Shown here in pieces: positions 34,295 to 42,357 of a DNA stretch of 64,000 nucleotides. Under the pieces are notes generated by a model. That model was not told the origin of the DNA. It ran no database searches and was given only the letters and a program-made list of their open reading frames with translations. The stretch is from Streptomyces sp. DG2A-72. Its GTDB lineage: Bacteria; Actinomycetota; Actinomycetes; Streptomycetales; Streptomycetaceae. The DNA is taken from the NCBI RefSeq assembly GCF_030499575.1, contig NZ_JASTLC010000001.1, positions 7,712,001 to 7,776,000 of the forward strand, written 5' to 3'. The position numbers and the translations under genes are program-made. Within the stretch, counting starts at the first letter, position 1. Each line of letters starts with the position of its first letter.

Positions 34295-34975
34295 TTACCC
34301 GAAGTCGGCCGTGACCTGCTCGACGATGGTGCTTTTCCTGCCATTCTCGTTCTCGCTGTCTGGGCCGGGCTCAGTCGCTGTTCCGCTGGTGACGGTCAGG
34401 TCGTGGGCCGACTTGGACAACAGCGAGACGTAGAAGGGGAGGTTGGGCAGGGACGGGGTGGTGAGGCTCAGGACTAGCAGCCGCCCCATCCGAGGCAGGG
34501 GGAGGTAGACGTCGACCCGGGCGAGGGGCAGGGACGGTGCCGTGTCGTCCTGTGGGTCCGACTGCCATTGCAGCCCGCATAGTACGAGGACGCCGGGCCC
34601 CGCCGGGACGCGTATCTGCTCGACCGAATTGTTTTCGTTGACTGACAGCGACTCGAACAGGCCGCGGGCTGAAAGCTCCGCATCCGGCTCATCGAGCGGA
34701 TCGAGCCGGGCAAGCAACGATGCCGTGGTCATGCGGCCGTCCGGCGTCTCGTCGAGGCAGAATCCCGCATAGAAGGACTTCTCAGCGAGGGCAAGTTCGG
34801 CCATTTCGTGGTAAGTGCGAAAAGTAACCTCTCGCTGAAAGTCGGTGCCGTGCGGCCAGACCTCCTCGGCGATGGACCAGAGTTGTTCTTGGCGCTCCTC
34901 ATCGTCCAAGTCGAGTCCCAGTGAGTGAAATCCACCGGGCATGTCCAAGTGCAGCTCGCTACTCGGGGCGGACAT
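34295..34975 (-). CDS. putative ESX adaptor/chaperone of module A
   Basis: This 226-aa soluble protein overlaps the previous stop by one base (TGATG at 34977-34973). It starts with SELHLDMPGGFHSLGLDLDD and ends EQVTADFG. The core has RVDVYLPLPRMGRLLVLSLTT. The same features, an early P-G-aromatic motif, a late strand-rich stretch and a final ADFG, occur in the 253-aa protein of module B. Both follow long ESX substrates. I infer a substrate chaperone or neutralising partner. No catalytic motif is present. Confidence 0.7.
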   Translation of the reverse strand: MSAPSSELHLDMPGGFHSLGLDLDDEERQEQLWSIAEEVWPHGTDFQREVTFRTYHEMAELALAEKSFYAGFCLDETPDGRMTTASLLARLDPLDEPDAELSARGLFESLSVNENNSVEQIRVPAGPGVLVLCGLQWQSDPQDDTAPSLPLARVDVYLPLPRMGRLLVLSLTTPSLPNLPFYVSLLSKSAHDLTVTSGTATEPGPDSENENGRKSTIVEQVTADFG

Positions 34976-35502
34976 CAAAGAGTCTTCCTGTGGGTTGGCC
35001 GCAGACTCACGCCGCGACGCAGGTCCGTCGGTACGTCCAGTTCGAGGTGGTGCTGGTGTGCCAGCCGCGTCAGCACACTGACCGGCGTCCCCCGGAATTC
35101 ACGAGGATGAAGCGCGACACCCTTCAGGCGTCCGCCGTCACGCGTGGGGACCAGTGTGACGAAGTGGTAGATCGTTGTGCGCCAACCGAATTGCTGTCGC
35201 TCGAGCTCCCCGGCCAGCCGGGCGAACTCCCGGTCCAAGGAAGCCTCGTGCTTGGTTGGGTTGCGCGAGAGGCGGAGCGCCAGCTTGCCAGGTGAGATGA
35301 ACCGGGCAGGAGCGTTGAGGAGCCGCATCAGATCGTCCTCGTGGCCATCTCCGAAGATGACCGCGAGCAGCCAGACGAGTTTGGCAACGAATTCCACCGG
35401 AATGAGGATCCACTGCAGCACGAACCACAGCAGAAGTCCCAGCCTCGAAGGAAACGGAAGGACCGGGTCGGCGACCGAATCGGAATGCGGCGTGACTGCC
35501 AC
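34975..35502 (-). CDS. membrane-anchored unknown protein of module A
   Basis: The 175-aa protein is read from GTG 35502, two bases after the stop of the upstream substrate gene, with GGGAGA close by. A long hydrophobic stretch (about residues 18-50, LGLLLWFVLQWILIPVEFVA and KLVWLLAVIFG) makes one or two membrane helices. The rest is basic and hydrophilic (FGWRTTIYHFVTLVPTRDGG). It overlaps the adaptor gene by one base. There is no counterpart in module B, so it is special to module A. Family not recognised. Confidence 0.7.
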   Translation of the reverse strand: MAVTPHSDSVADPVLPFPSRLGLLLWFVLQWILIPVEFVAKLVWLLAVIFGDGHEDDLMRLLNAPARFISPGKLALRLSRNPTKHEASLDREFARLAGELERQQFGWRTTIYHFVTLVPTRDGGRLKGVALHPREFRGTPVSVLTRLAHQHHLELDVPTDLRRGVSLRPTHRKTL

Positions 35503-35504
35503 GG

Positions 35505-36914
35505 CTATTCTCCCGTCACGCTGTCGTAAATGCCGCTGGCAGTGCCCGGGACCTGCTTCGCGAGCTGGGGGCCCTTCGACCACCAGGACGTCGGGTCCAG
35601 GGTTCCGTCGGCACGTATCGCTGCTTGCAGGGACTCAAGGTTCCTGATCCCTGGAGTGTTGGCGACAAGGGTGTTCAGCCCCGTCTCGCCGATCGAGGCA
35701 CCCATGTTCTTGGCTACCGAATTCTCCCAGGCGAGCTTCACCTTGTTCGCGGCGCCTTGAGCCTCGAAGACCTGGCCCTCAGCGCCACGGAGGATTCGGT
35801 TACCCGCTCGGCTGAAGTCCTCCGCTGTCGCGGCACCGTCGTCCACGAGCTTGCCCAGCCGGGCAGCCCTTGCCGCGCAGTCGACCGATGTCACCAGCTC
35901 GCCCGCCTTCTCCGCGCGTACCACGACCTTCGCTGTGCCGGTGATGGCTGTCTTGGCGAAACCCGCGCCCGGAATGACGCCGAGGGCGTCGCCCGCCAGG
36001 TCCATCAGCCCGATATCGGCTCCACCGATCTTGGCCGCACCATGGGCCAGGAGTGCCCCCGCCGAAAAGCCCGCGCTCGCCAGCGCGAGCGCCCCGGACA
36101 GTGGTGGGCACCACAGGGTCAGCAGCGCCAGGACGCCGAGGACGGCGGAGATATTGCTCAGCCAGTCGCCGATCGTCTTCAGCAGGTCCTTGTGCCGGGC
36201 GCACCACTCCTGGATCGCGTGCCCGAGCTTCTGGAACTGATCGCCCAGCTTCTCCCAGAAGCCGGGGTCCGGTGCGCCATCGGTCGCTTTACGGAGTTGG
36301 CCCGCAACCCCACGGGCCTGTGCCTGATGCTCCTCGAGCAGCCGCTCTGCGCGCTTGATGATCTCCTCGAGTTCACGCTCGGCCTGGTCCAGCCGTGTCG
36401 AGGCTGCCGACAACTCGCCGTCGGCCTGCTGCAGCCGGGCGCCCGCCGCGTCGATCTTCGCCTGGGCGTCTTGCAACGCGGGGCCTGTGAAGTACTGGCC
36501 GCTGAGGCGGAAGGCAGGATCGGACGCCGCCTGGTTGTAGCGGTTCGTCGAGGCGTCCTTGGCCCTTTCTGCGGAAGTGACCTGGCCCTTGGCTTCCTTG
36601 GCCTGGACCTCGTACGTACGCGCTGTGTTCTGGTAGTCGGCCAGCGCCGCACGCCACTTCGACAGCTCTGACGATGCTGTGCTCATCGCCTCGTGGCTGT
36701 CTTTCAGGTAGCGGGGGAGTTCCCCAACCTTCTTCGAGAACGCGGAGGCAGCGTCACCTGCCCAAGTGACGTTCCCCGTGAGGCGCTTGATGCTGTTCTG
36801 CGCGTTGTCGAGTGCGGCTGCCGCCCTCTTGGTGCGGGCGGCGAGTGAGTCCACGTTGCCGGGGTTGCCCGGAGCCGGGTCGAAGCCGAGCGCGGGGTAC
36901 GAGTCGTTGCTCAC
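35505..36914 (-). CDS. long WXG-type substrate with hydrophobic hairpin, module A
   Basis: This 469-aa protein starts YPALGFDPAPGNPGNVDSLA, a start also seen in module B. Residues 20-110 form a WXG-like hairpin (NVTWAGDAASAFSKKVGELP). Residues 110-220 are coiled coil (LQDAQAKIDAAGARLQQADG). Residues about 255-310 are hydrophobic (WLSNISAVLGVLALLTLW and GALALASAGFSAGALLAHGA), possibly inserting into membrane. The C-terminal 150 residues differ from module B and may be the variable effector part. Its GTG overlaps the stop of the small partner gene (GTGA). It is likely exported as a pair with that partner. Confidence 0.8.
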   Translation of the reverse strand: MSNDSYPALGFDPAPGNPGNVDSLAARTKRAAAALDNAQNSIKRLTGNVTWAGDAASAFSKKVGELPRYLKDSHEAMSTASSELSKWRAALADYQNTARTYEVQAKEAKGQVTSAERAKDASTNRYNQAASDPAFRLSGQYFTGPALQDAQAKIDAAGARLQQADGELSAASTRLDQAERELEEIIKRAERLLEEHQAQARGVAGQLRKATDGAPDPGFWEKLGDQFQKLGHAIQEWCARHKDLLKTIGDWLSNISAVLGVLALLTLWCPPLSGALALASAGFSAGALLAHGAAKIGGADIGLMDLAGDALGVIPGAGFAKTAITGTAKVVVRAEKAGELVTSVDCAARAARLGKLVDDGAATAEDFSRAGNRILRGAEGQVFEAQGAANKVKLAWENSVAKNMGASIGETGLNTLVANTPGIRNLESLQAAIRADGTLDPTSWWSKGPQLAKQVPGTASGIYDSVTGE

Positions 36915-37213
36915 TGGGCGCCGCCCTTGCCGGCGAAACCGTCACGCAGGGCCGTCTCGACATCCCGGTAGGTGTCGCGGGTCTTCTTCAGCCCGTCCTC
37001 GATGGCCTGCGTGCCCTCGGCGATCTTCGTGATCGCGTCGTCCCAGCTGTCGTGGAACTCGTCGCAGGCGTTGTCGAGTTCTTTGCTCCCTGTGGTCTTC
37101 GGGCCGGTGTCACGCAGTGCGTTCAGCGCCGAACGCATCTCGTCCTGGCTCCGGTGAAGTTCCCTGACCAACGTGTCCAGCTCGGATATGTCTACCTTGA
37201 AGCCCGCTCCCAT
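36911..37213 (-). CDS. small WXG-like partner protein, module A
   Basis: The 100-aa helical hairpin has ACDEFHDSWDDAITKIAEG at the turn and ends GLKKTRDTYRDVETALRDGF. It closely matches the module B protein (ACDAFQERWKYGNEQIKER ... NTDSYREVETSLEESF). ATG 37213 gives the same length as module B; the frame is open to a GTG at 37237. It is the first gene of the minus-strand module, and a 154-base gap separates it from the divergent L7/L12-like gene. Likely role: dimer partner for export of the long substrate. Confidence 0.78.
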   Translation of the reverse strand: MGAGFKVDISELDTLVRELHRSQDEMRSALNALRDTGPKTTGSKELDNACDEFHDSWDDAITKIAEGTQAIEDGLKKTRDTYRDVETALRDGFAGKGGAQ

Positions 37214-37367
37214 GGCGCCGGCATCCCCCTGTCTCACGTGGCGCGATCATTCGCTGCTGCAACAAGATATCCAGCAGGCGTCGAGCGGCCCGACGGGGGG
37301 CACCGTTGAATCGGACGTAGCCACGCGATCGCCGGTGAAGTGGGGCAGGCGGCTAGGGTTGCGGCCC

Positions 37368-37646
37368 ATGGACATGACCGTGCTTTTGTGCGTCTTCCTT
37401 GCCCTCCTCGCGCTGTGGGGCACCGTAGAGGCCAGAGTCCGTCGCATCGACCGGAGAACTGCCCACCTGGAGCGGAAGGTTGATCTCCTCCTTGAGCAGT
37501 TGGGCGTCCAGGATGCCGGACCGGCGGAACTGAGTGAGGTCGGTGTTCTCGTGAGGCAGGGAAAGAAGATCCAGGCGATCAAGCGCTACCGTGAGATCAC
37601 GGGGGCCGATCTGATCGAGGCCAAGGCCGCGGTTGAGCGTATGTAG
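37368..37646 (+). CDS. membrane-anchored protein with L7/L12 C-terminal-like domain
   Basis: The 92-aa protein has an N-terminal membrane helix (MTVLLCVFLALLALWGTVEA), a helical linker (RTAHLERKVDLLLEQLG) and a final domain, VLVRQGKKIQAIKRYREITG then ADLIEAKAAVERM. That domain closely follows the ribosomal protein L7/L12 C-terminal fold (K-x-x-V/A-I-K-x-x-R-x-x-T-G-x-x-L-x-E-A-K). It is not the ribosomal protein itself, as it lacks the L10-binding part. ATG 37368 or ATG 37374 could start it. It is divergent from module A. Confidence 0.78.
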   Translation: MDMTVLLCVFLALLALWGTVEARVRRIDRRTAHLERKVDLLLEQLGVQDAGPAELSEVGVLVRQGKKIQAIKRYREITGADLIEAKAAVERM

Positions 37647-37801
37647 GCAAGTCCACGAATCTCTGCTGCGACAGCGTGCCCACCTGGGAAGGTCTGCTCT
37701 GCTCACCTGAAGTCGGCCTCTGCCCGGTTGGAGACCGCCAGGTCTGCGCAGCGTTCGGCAACGGCGAGACGTAGTAGAGGGGGAGGCGCCCTCCCGCGCG
37801 A

Positions 37802-37978
37802 TCACCCGTCGGTCGGCTCGATCTCCGTGGCATCCAACACCCGAGCCCACCATGCAACTTCTTCCCGGAGTCGCTCCACCCGCACGCGGGCACTCGCGGC
37901 TCCATACGTCCGGCATCCCAGCGCCGATGCCACCGCGTGCCCCTCGGTCATGAAGTGGCCACAAGGCGCCACATTCAT
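37802..37978 (-). CDS. short unknown frame
   Basis: A 58-codon frame (HFMTEGHAVASALGCRTYGA to RVLDATEIEPTDG) has good codon bias. GAGGG lies 6 bases before a possible GTG start at 37972 and touches ATG 37978. It resembles small Streptomyces proteins from regulatory sets, but I cannot name it. The rest of the 37647-38116 gap shows no other gene. Confidence 0.4.
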   Translation of the reverse strand: MNVAPCGHFMTEGHAVASALGCRTYGAASARVRVERLREEVAWWARVLDATEIEPTDG

Positions 37979-38116
37979 CCCTCAGACTCGTTTCAGCTCG
38001 GCTACTCTGAGGCGCTCGAACTCATGGGCGAGCATGAACAACGGGTTGTCCTATGTCGTCTTGTACCGGCCTGCCATGCCTTGAAGGGCATAGGCGCTGG
38101 TCAAGCAGGAGTCGTC

Positions 38117-38479
38117 GTGTCCTCTGACTTCTCACGGCTGATGAAGCAGGACTTCTCCGACCTGGAAGCCGCGGCCAAAGCCTGGCGCGTGCTGTCGACG
38201 ACCATGGACTCCCTCACCGACCGCCACCGTCGGCAGGTCACCGGGCCACTGCATCAGTCCTGGACGGGCGACGACGCCGACGCGGCGCTCTTCTACCTGG
38301 AGGACGTCGAATCGCGGATCGGTGTGGTCGAGACGGAGGCCATGGCCATCGCCTCCGTCCTGGATTCCACCAGGTTCTGGATGGAGCAGGCCCAGACGGA
38401 GCTCCGCAACGCGGTGCGGCGTGCGGAGCAGGACCACTTCGAGGTTTCGACGGCGACGGCTGGGCCAGCGATCCGATGA
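38117..38479 (+). CDS. WXG-like protein of a decayed module
   Basis: The 120-aa protein is read from GTG 38117, with AGGAG 5 bases upstream. The turn is HQSWTGDDADAALFYLED, and two long helices lie on each side. Its stop overlaps the start of the next frame (ATGA at 38476-38479), as in operons of ESX partner and effector. It is intact, but the downstream effector frame is broken, so its function today is doubtful. Confidence 0.7.
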   Translation: MSSDFSRLMKQDFSDLEAAAKAWRVLSTTMDSLTDRHRRQVTGPLHQSWTGDDADAALFYLEDVESRIGVVETEAMAIASVLDSTRFWMEQAQTELRNAVRRAEQDHFEVSTATAGPAIR

Positions 38480-39120
38480 CCACGGACCTTCCCCGTCAGG
38501 ATCCCGACGCGCAGGCGATCATCGCGGACCGTGGCCCCCCTACTCGGGGAGCACCGTGCGGCTGTCGACGAGGCCCTGACCGCCGCTCTGAAAGCTGGCA
38601 ACGACGGCGCGAAGGCCCTTGCGGAACTGAACGGCGACATCCTCACCGACCCGTTCAGCCATGACGCGGCAGCGGAATCCGCCCAGGACGTCAAGAACGC
38701 GATGAAGGCCCTGGGTGAGCAGCCCCCGCAGATCCCTGAGGACGATCCCAAAGCCGCTGCCGAGTGGTGGAAGGCCCTCAGTCCCGAGGAGCGTCAGACC
38801 TACACCACGCTCTATCCCAAGGAGATCGGCGCGACCGACGGTCTGCCGACGGACGTACGCGACGACGCCAATCGGACGGCCCTCGCCCAGGAGCTCAATC
38901 TGCTCCAGGAGGGCAACTACGACGAAGGGTTCCCAGGCGAGAGCGATGAGACGGTCAACAGGCGCCTGAACAACCTCCAGCTGCTCAACGACAAGATCGA
39001 GGCCCGGGACGGCGCGCCGAAGGGCAAGGAGTTGTACCTCCTCGGCTACGACTCCAAGGACGACGGCCGGGCCGTCATCGCCAACGAATTAGGAACCGGA
39101 CGTGTCCCAGCGCACCGATG
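38476..39120 (+). pseudogene. truncated ESX effector of the DUF1023 alpha/beta-hydrolase type
   Basis: ATG 38476 opens TTDLPRQDPDAQAIIADRG. After a run of six C (38535-38540) the useful frame continues one base later (LLGEHRAAVDEALTAALKAG). It reads on through WWKALSPEERQTYTTLYPKE, IGATDGLPTDVRDDANR and ELYLLGYDSKDDGRAVIAN. This is the lead-in of DUF1023-type alpha/beta hydrolases that follow WXG proteins in Streptomyces. The whole catalytic domain that should follow is missing; the next frame (GTG 39102) starts there. It is dead by frameshift and truncation. Confidence 0.65.
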
Positions 39121-39560
39121 TCGCCCCGGCCGAGCTACGCGCCTCAGCCGGAGCCTGCGACGACATAGCGCGAACGATGAAGGGCCCTGCCGACAAGGCG
39201 GTCAAGGAGGCCGGGACCGCGGGCGGTTCGCTCACCGGTTGGGCGATCGGGCCCGCCCTGACGGAGATCGCCGCCAGCTGGAAGCCCGCGCTCGACGGTC
39301 TGCACGCCCGCGTCCAAGTCGGCGGGGCCAACCTCAGGTCGTCGGCGGACGGTCATGAGTGGAACGACGAGCGGGTTTCCCAGGACTTCGAGAAGACCGG
39401 CACGGACACCGCGACGCAGGCCACTCCGGTGAGATGCCCGCGGTGCTGCGTCCGAGCGGGGGCGAGCGCCATCCCGTCGGGCACCCGGGCAGCGCTCCGG
39501 GCATCGACCCCGGCGGCCGGCCGTCCGGCGGCGGAGCACCGGACCCGCGCACCTCGTAGG
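39102..39560 (+). pseudogene. WXG-like protein with frameshifted tail
   Basis: From GTG 39102 the frame reads SQRTDVAPAELRASAGACDD, KAVKEAGTAGGSLTGWAIGP and ADGHEWNDERVSQDFEKTG, the plan of a WXG-type helical protein. After about residue 110 it goes off into Arg/Pro-rich sequence. A neighbouring frame (EMPAVLRPSGGERHPVG to GGGAPDPRTS, ending near 39559) looks like the right tail. A shift near 39420-39440 therefore separates them. It overlaps the truncated effector upstream. Confidence 0.55.
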
Positions 39561-39568
39561 GCACCACA

Positions 39569-39631
39569 ATGCCGACGTACGACGAGACCATCGGCACCCG
39601 TCCTACGCCCGGCACGAACGACTTCGGCTGA
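39569..39631 (+). other. 20-aa frame ending NDFG
   Basis: ATG 39569 gives MPTYDETIGTRPTPGTNDFG and stop, 9 bases after the previous stop. The end recalls the DFG ends of EsxB and of the two adaptor-like proteins. It may be the tail of a lost gene or a tiny peptide. There is no ribosome site of note. Confidence 0.3.
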
Positions 39632-39973
39632 ACAGCCACGTCTGGGACGACCGGGCGGGGTGCACGACGCGAAGGCCCGGCCAGGGCAAGCTCTCCCACC
39701 CGGTCGCGCGCCTCACCTGCAGCGCCGATATGAGCAGCAGAGCCGCCGGGCCGCACATACGAGTGGACGGCCCCAGGTAGCGGCAGATCCGCCGAGGGAG
39801 CTACCAAGGCCGGCACCAGCAGGGGCCCGGGACCACGTGGGGGGTGGCGATGGCCGGCGTGGAGGTTTCGTATGTTCTGGCTGTCTGTTTGCCGCCCTAT
39901 GGCATCATCGGCCCGTCCAATTGCTGTGGTCGTTTGCCGATGCGACCACTGATGTGCGAACGGGGAGGCCTGC
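39632..39973. other. 342-base intergenic region before module B
   Basis: No gene is supported. GGGGAGG at 39962-39968 serves the GTG at 39974. The AT-richer part 39865-39920 is the likely promoter area of module B, though no box is clear. Confidence 0.45.
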
Positions 39974-40279
39974 GTGGGGGACCACTTCAGGACTGACATT
40001 GATCAGCTCGCCACTTTCACCAAGGATCTCAAGGGAGCCCATGACTCCCTTGAGCAGGTGCGGACTGCTCTGCAGCATGTGCGGGCGGACCAGATCGGGA
40101 CGCCGGAGCTGGATGAGGCGTGCGACGCGTTCCAGGAGCGTTGGAAGTACGGCAACGAGCAGATCAAGGAGCGCATCGGCAAGCTGACCGAGGGTCTTCA
40201 GAAGAATACGGACAGCTACCGCGAAGTGGAGACCTCCCTGGAGGAGAGCTTCAAGCGGGCCGCGGCTGCGGGGAAGTGA
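39974..40279 (+). CDS. small WXG-like partner protein, module B
   Basis: The 101-aa helical hairpin has the turn region ACDAFQERWKYGNEQIKER and the end NTDSYREVETSLEESFKRAA. It is a clear paralog of the module A protein of 100 aa. The GTG start has a strong GGGGAGG site. It should pair with the long protein encoded 5 bases downstream and guide its export. Confidence 0.82.
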   Translation: MGDHFRTDIDQLATFTKDLKGAHDSLEQVRTALQHVRADQIGTPELDEACDAFQERWKYGNEQIKERIGKLTEGLQKNTDSYREVETSLEESFKRAAAAGK

Positions 40280-40284
40280 TTGCG

Positions 40285-41586
40285 GTGGCACAGAATCCGT
40301 ATGTGCACCTCGGGTGGAACCCCGTGCCGGGAGAGCCTGGCGAGGTCGAGAAGCTCCGTACGCAGCTCGTCAATTCGGCGAGCGCGCTGCAGACGGCGTA
40401 CCAGAAGATCGACAAGCTGCTCGGTGAGTCCAGCTTCTGGGAGGGCGACGCTGCCGTCGGCTTCCGCGAGGCTCTCGACGGTGACCTGCCGAAGTACATG
40501 AAGGACGCGCACAAGTCGCTGACCCTGGCCGCCGGTCACCTCGGGGCCTGGCACGGTGGGCTGAGCAGCCGCAGGGAGCTGGCGCAGAAGTACGACGTCG
40601 AGGCGGCCGACCACCAGGGCGACCTGAAGACCGCCAACTCCCAGCACGAGACGGCCAAGCAGAACCCCGACCTGAAGCTCGCGGGGCAGACCTTCCAGGA
40701 GGGCCCCGAGCTGGAGTCCGCCCAGGCCCGGCTGAATGCCGCCCAGGCCCGGCTCAACGACGCCGTCACCGCCGTCAACAACGCGCAGGGCGCCCTGGAC
40801 GGGGTGATGCGCAAGGCGCGCGAGCTGGAGGGGACGCACGAGGCGGAGGCGCGGGACCTCGCGAAGAAGCTGAAGGACTCCACGAAGGATCTGGCGCCCG
40901 AGGAGCCGGGGTGGCTGAGCAAGGCGCTCAGCTGGATCGGGGACAACCTCACGAACATTCTGAGTGTGCTGGCGGCGGTGGCGGGGTTGTTGGCGCTGAT
41001 CTGCACCGGCCCGGTCGGGATCGCGTTCCTGCTTGCCGCGGGTGCGCTCAGCCTGGCCACGATGGCGTCCCGGCTGTCCAACCCGCAGGTGCGCGCCTCG
41101 CTCGCGGACGGCTTCACCAAGGGCGAGTTCGACTCCGATTTCTGGGAGAACTCCGTTGGGCTCGTCGGCGACGCGCTGGGTGCGGTGCCGGCTGTGGGAG
41201 CCGTGACGCGTGGCCTCAACGGTGCGATTCAGTCGACCCGTTTCGCGAGCGAGTCGGTGAGCGTGGGCCAGTTCCTCGGCCGGTTCGGCGATGACACGGT
41301 CACGGCCGCCGGCCGCCTGCTGCCCACCGCGACCGACGCCGGGCCCATCGGAAATCTGATCGTCCGCGGGGTGGGCGGCGGCGAAGGCCTCACCAAGGCG
41401 CTGGCCTACGCCTCACCGGTCGCCGGTGTGGGCACGGCCGGGTTCGGGCTCGCCGCCGACCAGATCGACGCGCTCAAGCCCGGCAAGGACGGGGCCACCG
41501 GCATCGACGGCGGTCGCGCGGGCCTCTTCGACGCACCCGGCGCGATCGGCCCGATCCAGGCCACGCTGCGGGCGGTGCTGCGATGA
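40285..41586 (+). CDS. long WXG-type substrate with hydrophobic hairpin, module B
   Basis: GTG 40285 (VAQNPYVHLGWNPVPGEPG) matches the start of the module A paralog; GTG 40276 overlapping the previous stop is possible but has no room for a ribosome site. The 433-aa protein has a WXG-like hairpin (SSFWEGDAAVGFREALDG), then coiled coil (LESAQARLNAAQARLNDA). Hydrophobic hairpins follow at about residues 225-275 (ILSVLAAVAGLLALICTGPV and IAFLLAAGALSLATMA). The C-terminal part has LVGDALGAVPAVGAVTRGLN, as in module A. No enzyme motif is seen. The final ATGA overlap couples it to the adaptor-like gene. Confidence 0.82.
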   Translation: MAQNPYVHLGWNPVPGEPGEVEKLRTQLVNSASALQTAYQKIDKLLGESSFWEGDAAVGFREALDGDLPKYMKDAHKSLTLAAGHLGAWHGGLSSRRELAQKYDVEAADHQGDLKTANSQHETAKQNPDLKLAGQTFQEGPELESAQARLNAAQARLNDAVTAVNNAQGALDGVMRKARELEGTHEAEARDLAKKLKDSTKDLAPEEPGWLSKALSWIGDNLTNILSVLAAVAGLLALICTGPVGIAFLLAAGALSLATMASRLSNPQVRASLADGFTKGEFDSDFWENSVGLVGDALGAVPAVGAVTRGLNGAIQSTRFASESVSVGQFLGRFGDDTVTAAGRLLPTATDAGPIGNLIVRGVGGGEGLTKALAYASPVAGVGTAGFGLAADQIDALKPGKDGATGIDGGRAGLFDAPGAIGPIQATLRAVLR

Positions 41587-42344
41587 CAGAGCAGACGGAC
41601 ATGGCTGCGAGCACGACCGAGCGGCCATTGCGCCTGGTGATCGACGACTCCGCCCGGGACACGACCGCCAAGCTCTGGTACGCGCTGCCCGACGGTTACC
41701 TCGACGTACCGCTCGAAGCGCTCGACCCGGAGCCGGGCACGGAGTACGAAGAGCAGTTCACGAACGTCATGGCCCTGATCCTGAGCTGTGTGCCCGAGGA
41801 ACAGCGCGACAGCTACGTGGGCGCGTTGCGGGACATGCGGTTCATGGTGACGCAGATGCTCAGGGAGGGTGTCATCGGCTGCTCGCTCGGCATGCACTTC
41901 GCCGGCGACGGCTCATCGGCCATGTCCACGATTACGGTCGCTCTGCGGGACATCGAGTGGGCGCCCCCGAAGCTCACGGCGGTACGGGCGGTCTCCCTGC
42001 GGGAAAGCGCGACGAACGTGAAGCTCCTGACGCTGCCCGGCGGTCGGCCCGGTTCGATCAGCGACACCCTGGTGACCGCGCCGGCCGTGGCGGGGATGCC
42101 CGCTCAGGACCTCTATCAGTGCGATGTGTACATCCCCGCGCCGTCCGGCGCGCAGTTGGCAGTCCTCACCCTGAGCACCACGGCCGTGTCCGCCCGCACG
42201 CACTACCGTGAGTGGATGGAGGCCATCGCACACACCGTGGCCTTCCACGACCCGCTGCCGGACATCGAGCGGACCGTGCGCGGCGACGAACCGGACGCGG
42301 GATCGGACCGCATCAAGGACGGCATCACGGCCGACTTCGGATGA
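41583..42344 (+). CDS. putative ESX adaptor/chaperone of module B
   Basis: The 253-aa soluble protein shares a 4-base ATGA overlap with the substrate gene. It has ALPDGYLDVPLEALDPEPG early, YQCDVYIPAPSGAQLAVLTL late and ends ITADFG. It is the counterpart of the 226-aa protein of module A and shares the P-D-G-aromatic motif with the 170-aa protein at 20991. Coupled translation with the substrate suggests direct binding, such as a chaperone that keeps the hydrophobic hairpins soluble. This is inference. Confidence 0.75.
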   Translation: MTEQTDMAASTTERPLRLVIDDSARDTTAKLWYALPDGYLDVPLEALDPEPGTEYEEQFTNVMALILSCVPEEQRDSYVGALRDMRFMVTQMLREGVIGCSLGMHFAGDGSSAMSTITVALRDIEWAPPKLTAVRAVSLRESATNVKLLTLPGGRPGSISDTLVTAPAVAGMPAQDLYQCDVYIPAPSGAQLAVLTLSTTAVSARTHYREWMEAIAHTVAFHDPLPDIERTVRGDEPDAGSDRIKDGITADFG

Positions 42345-42357
42345 CCGAGGTGAGTGA

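Noticed and set aside
37597..37905. A 102-codon minus frame
   Set aside because: No ribosome site and random-looking composition. The 58-codon frame in another phase has better codon bias.
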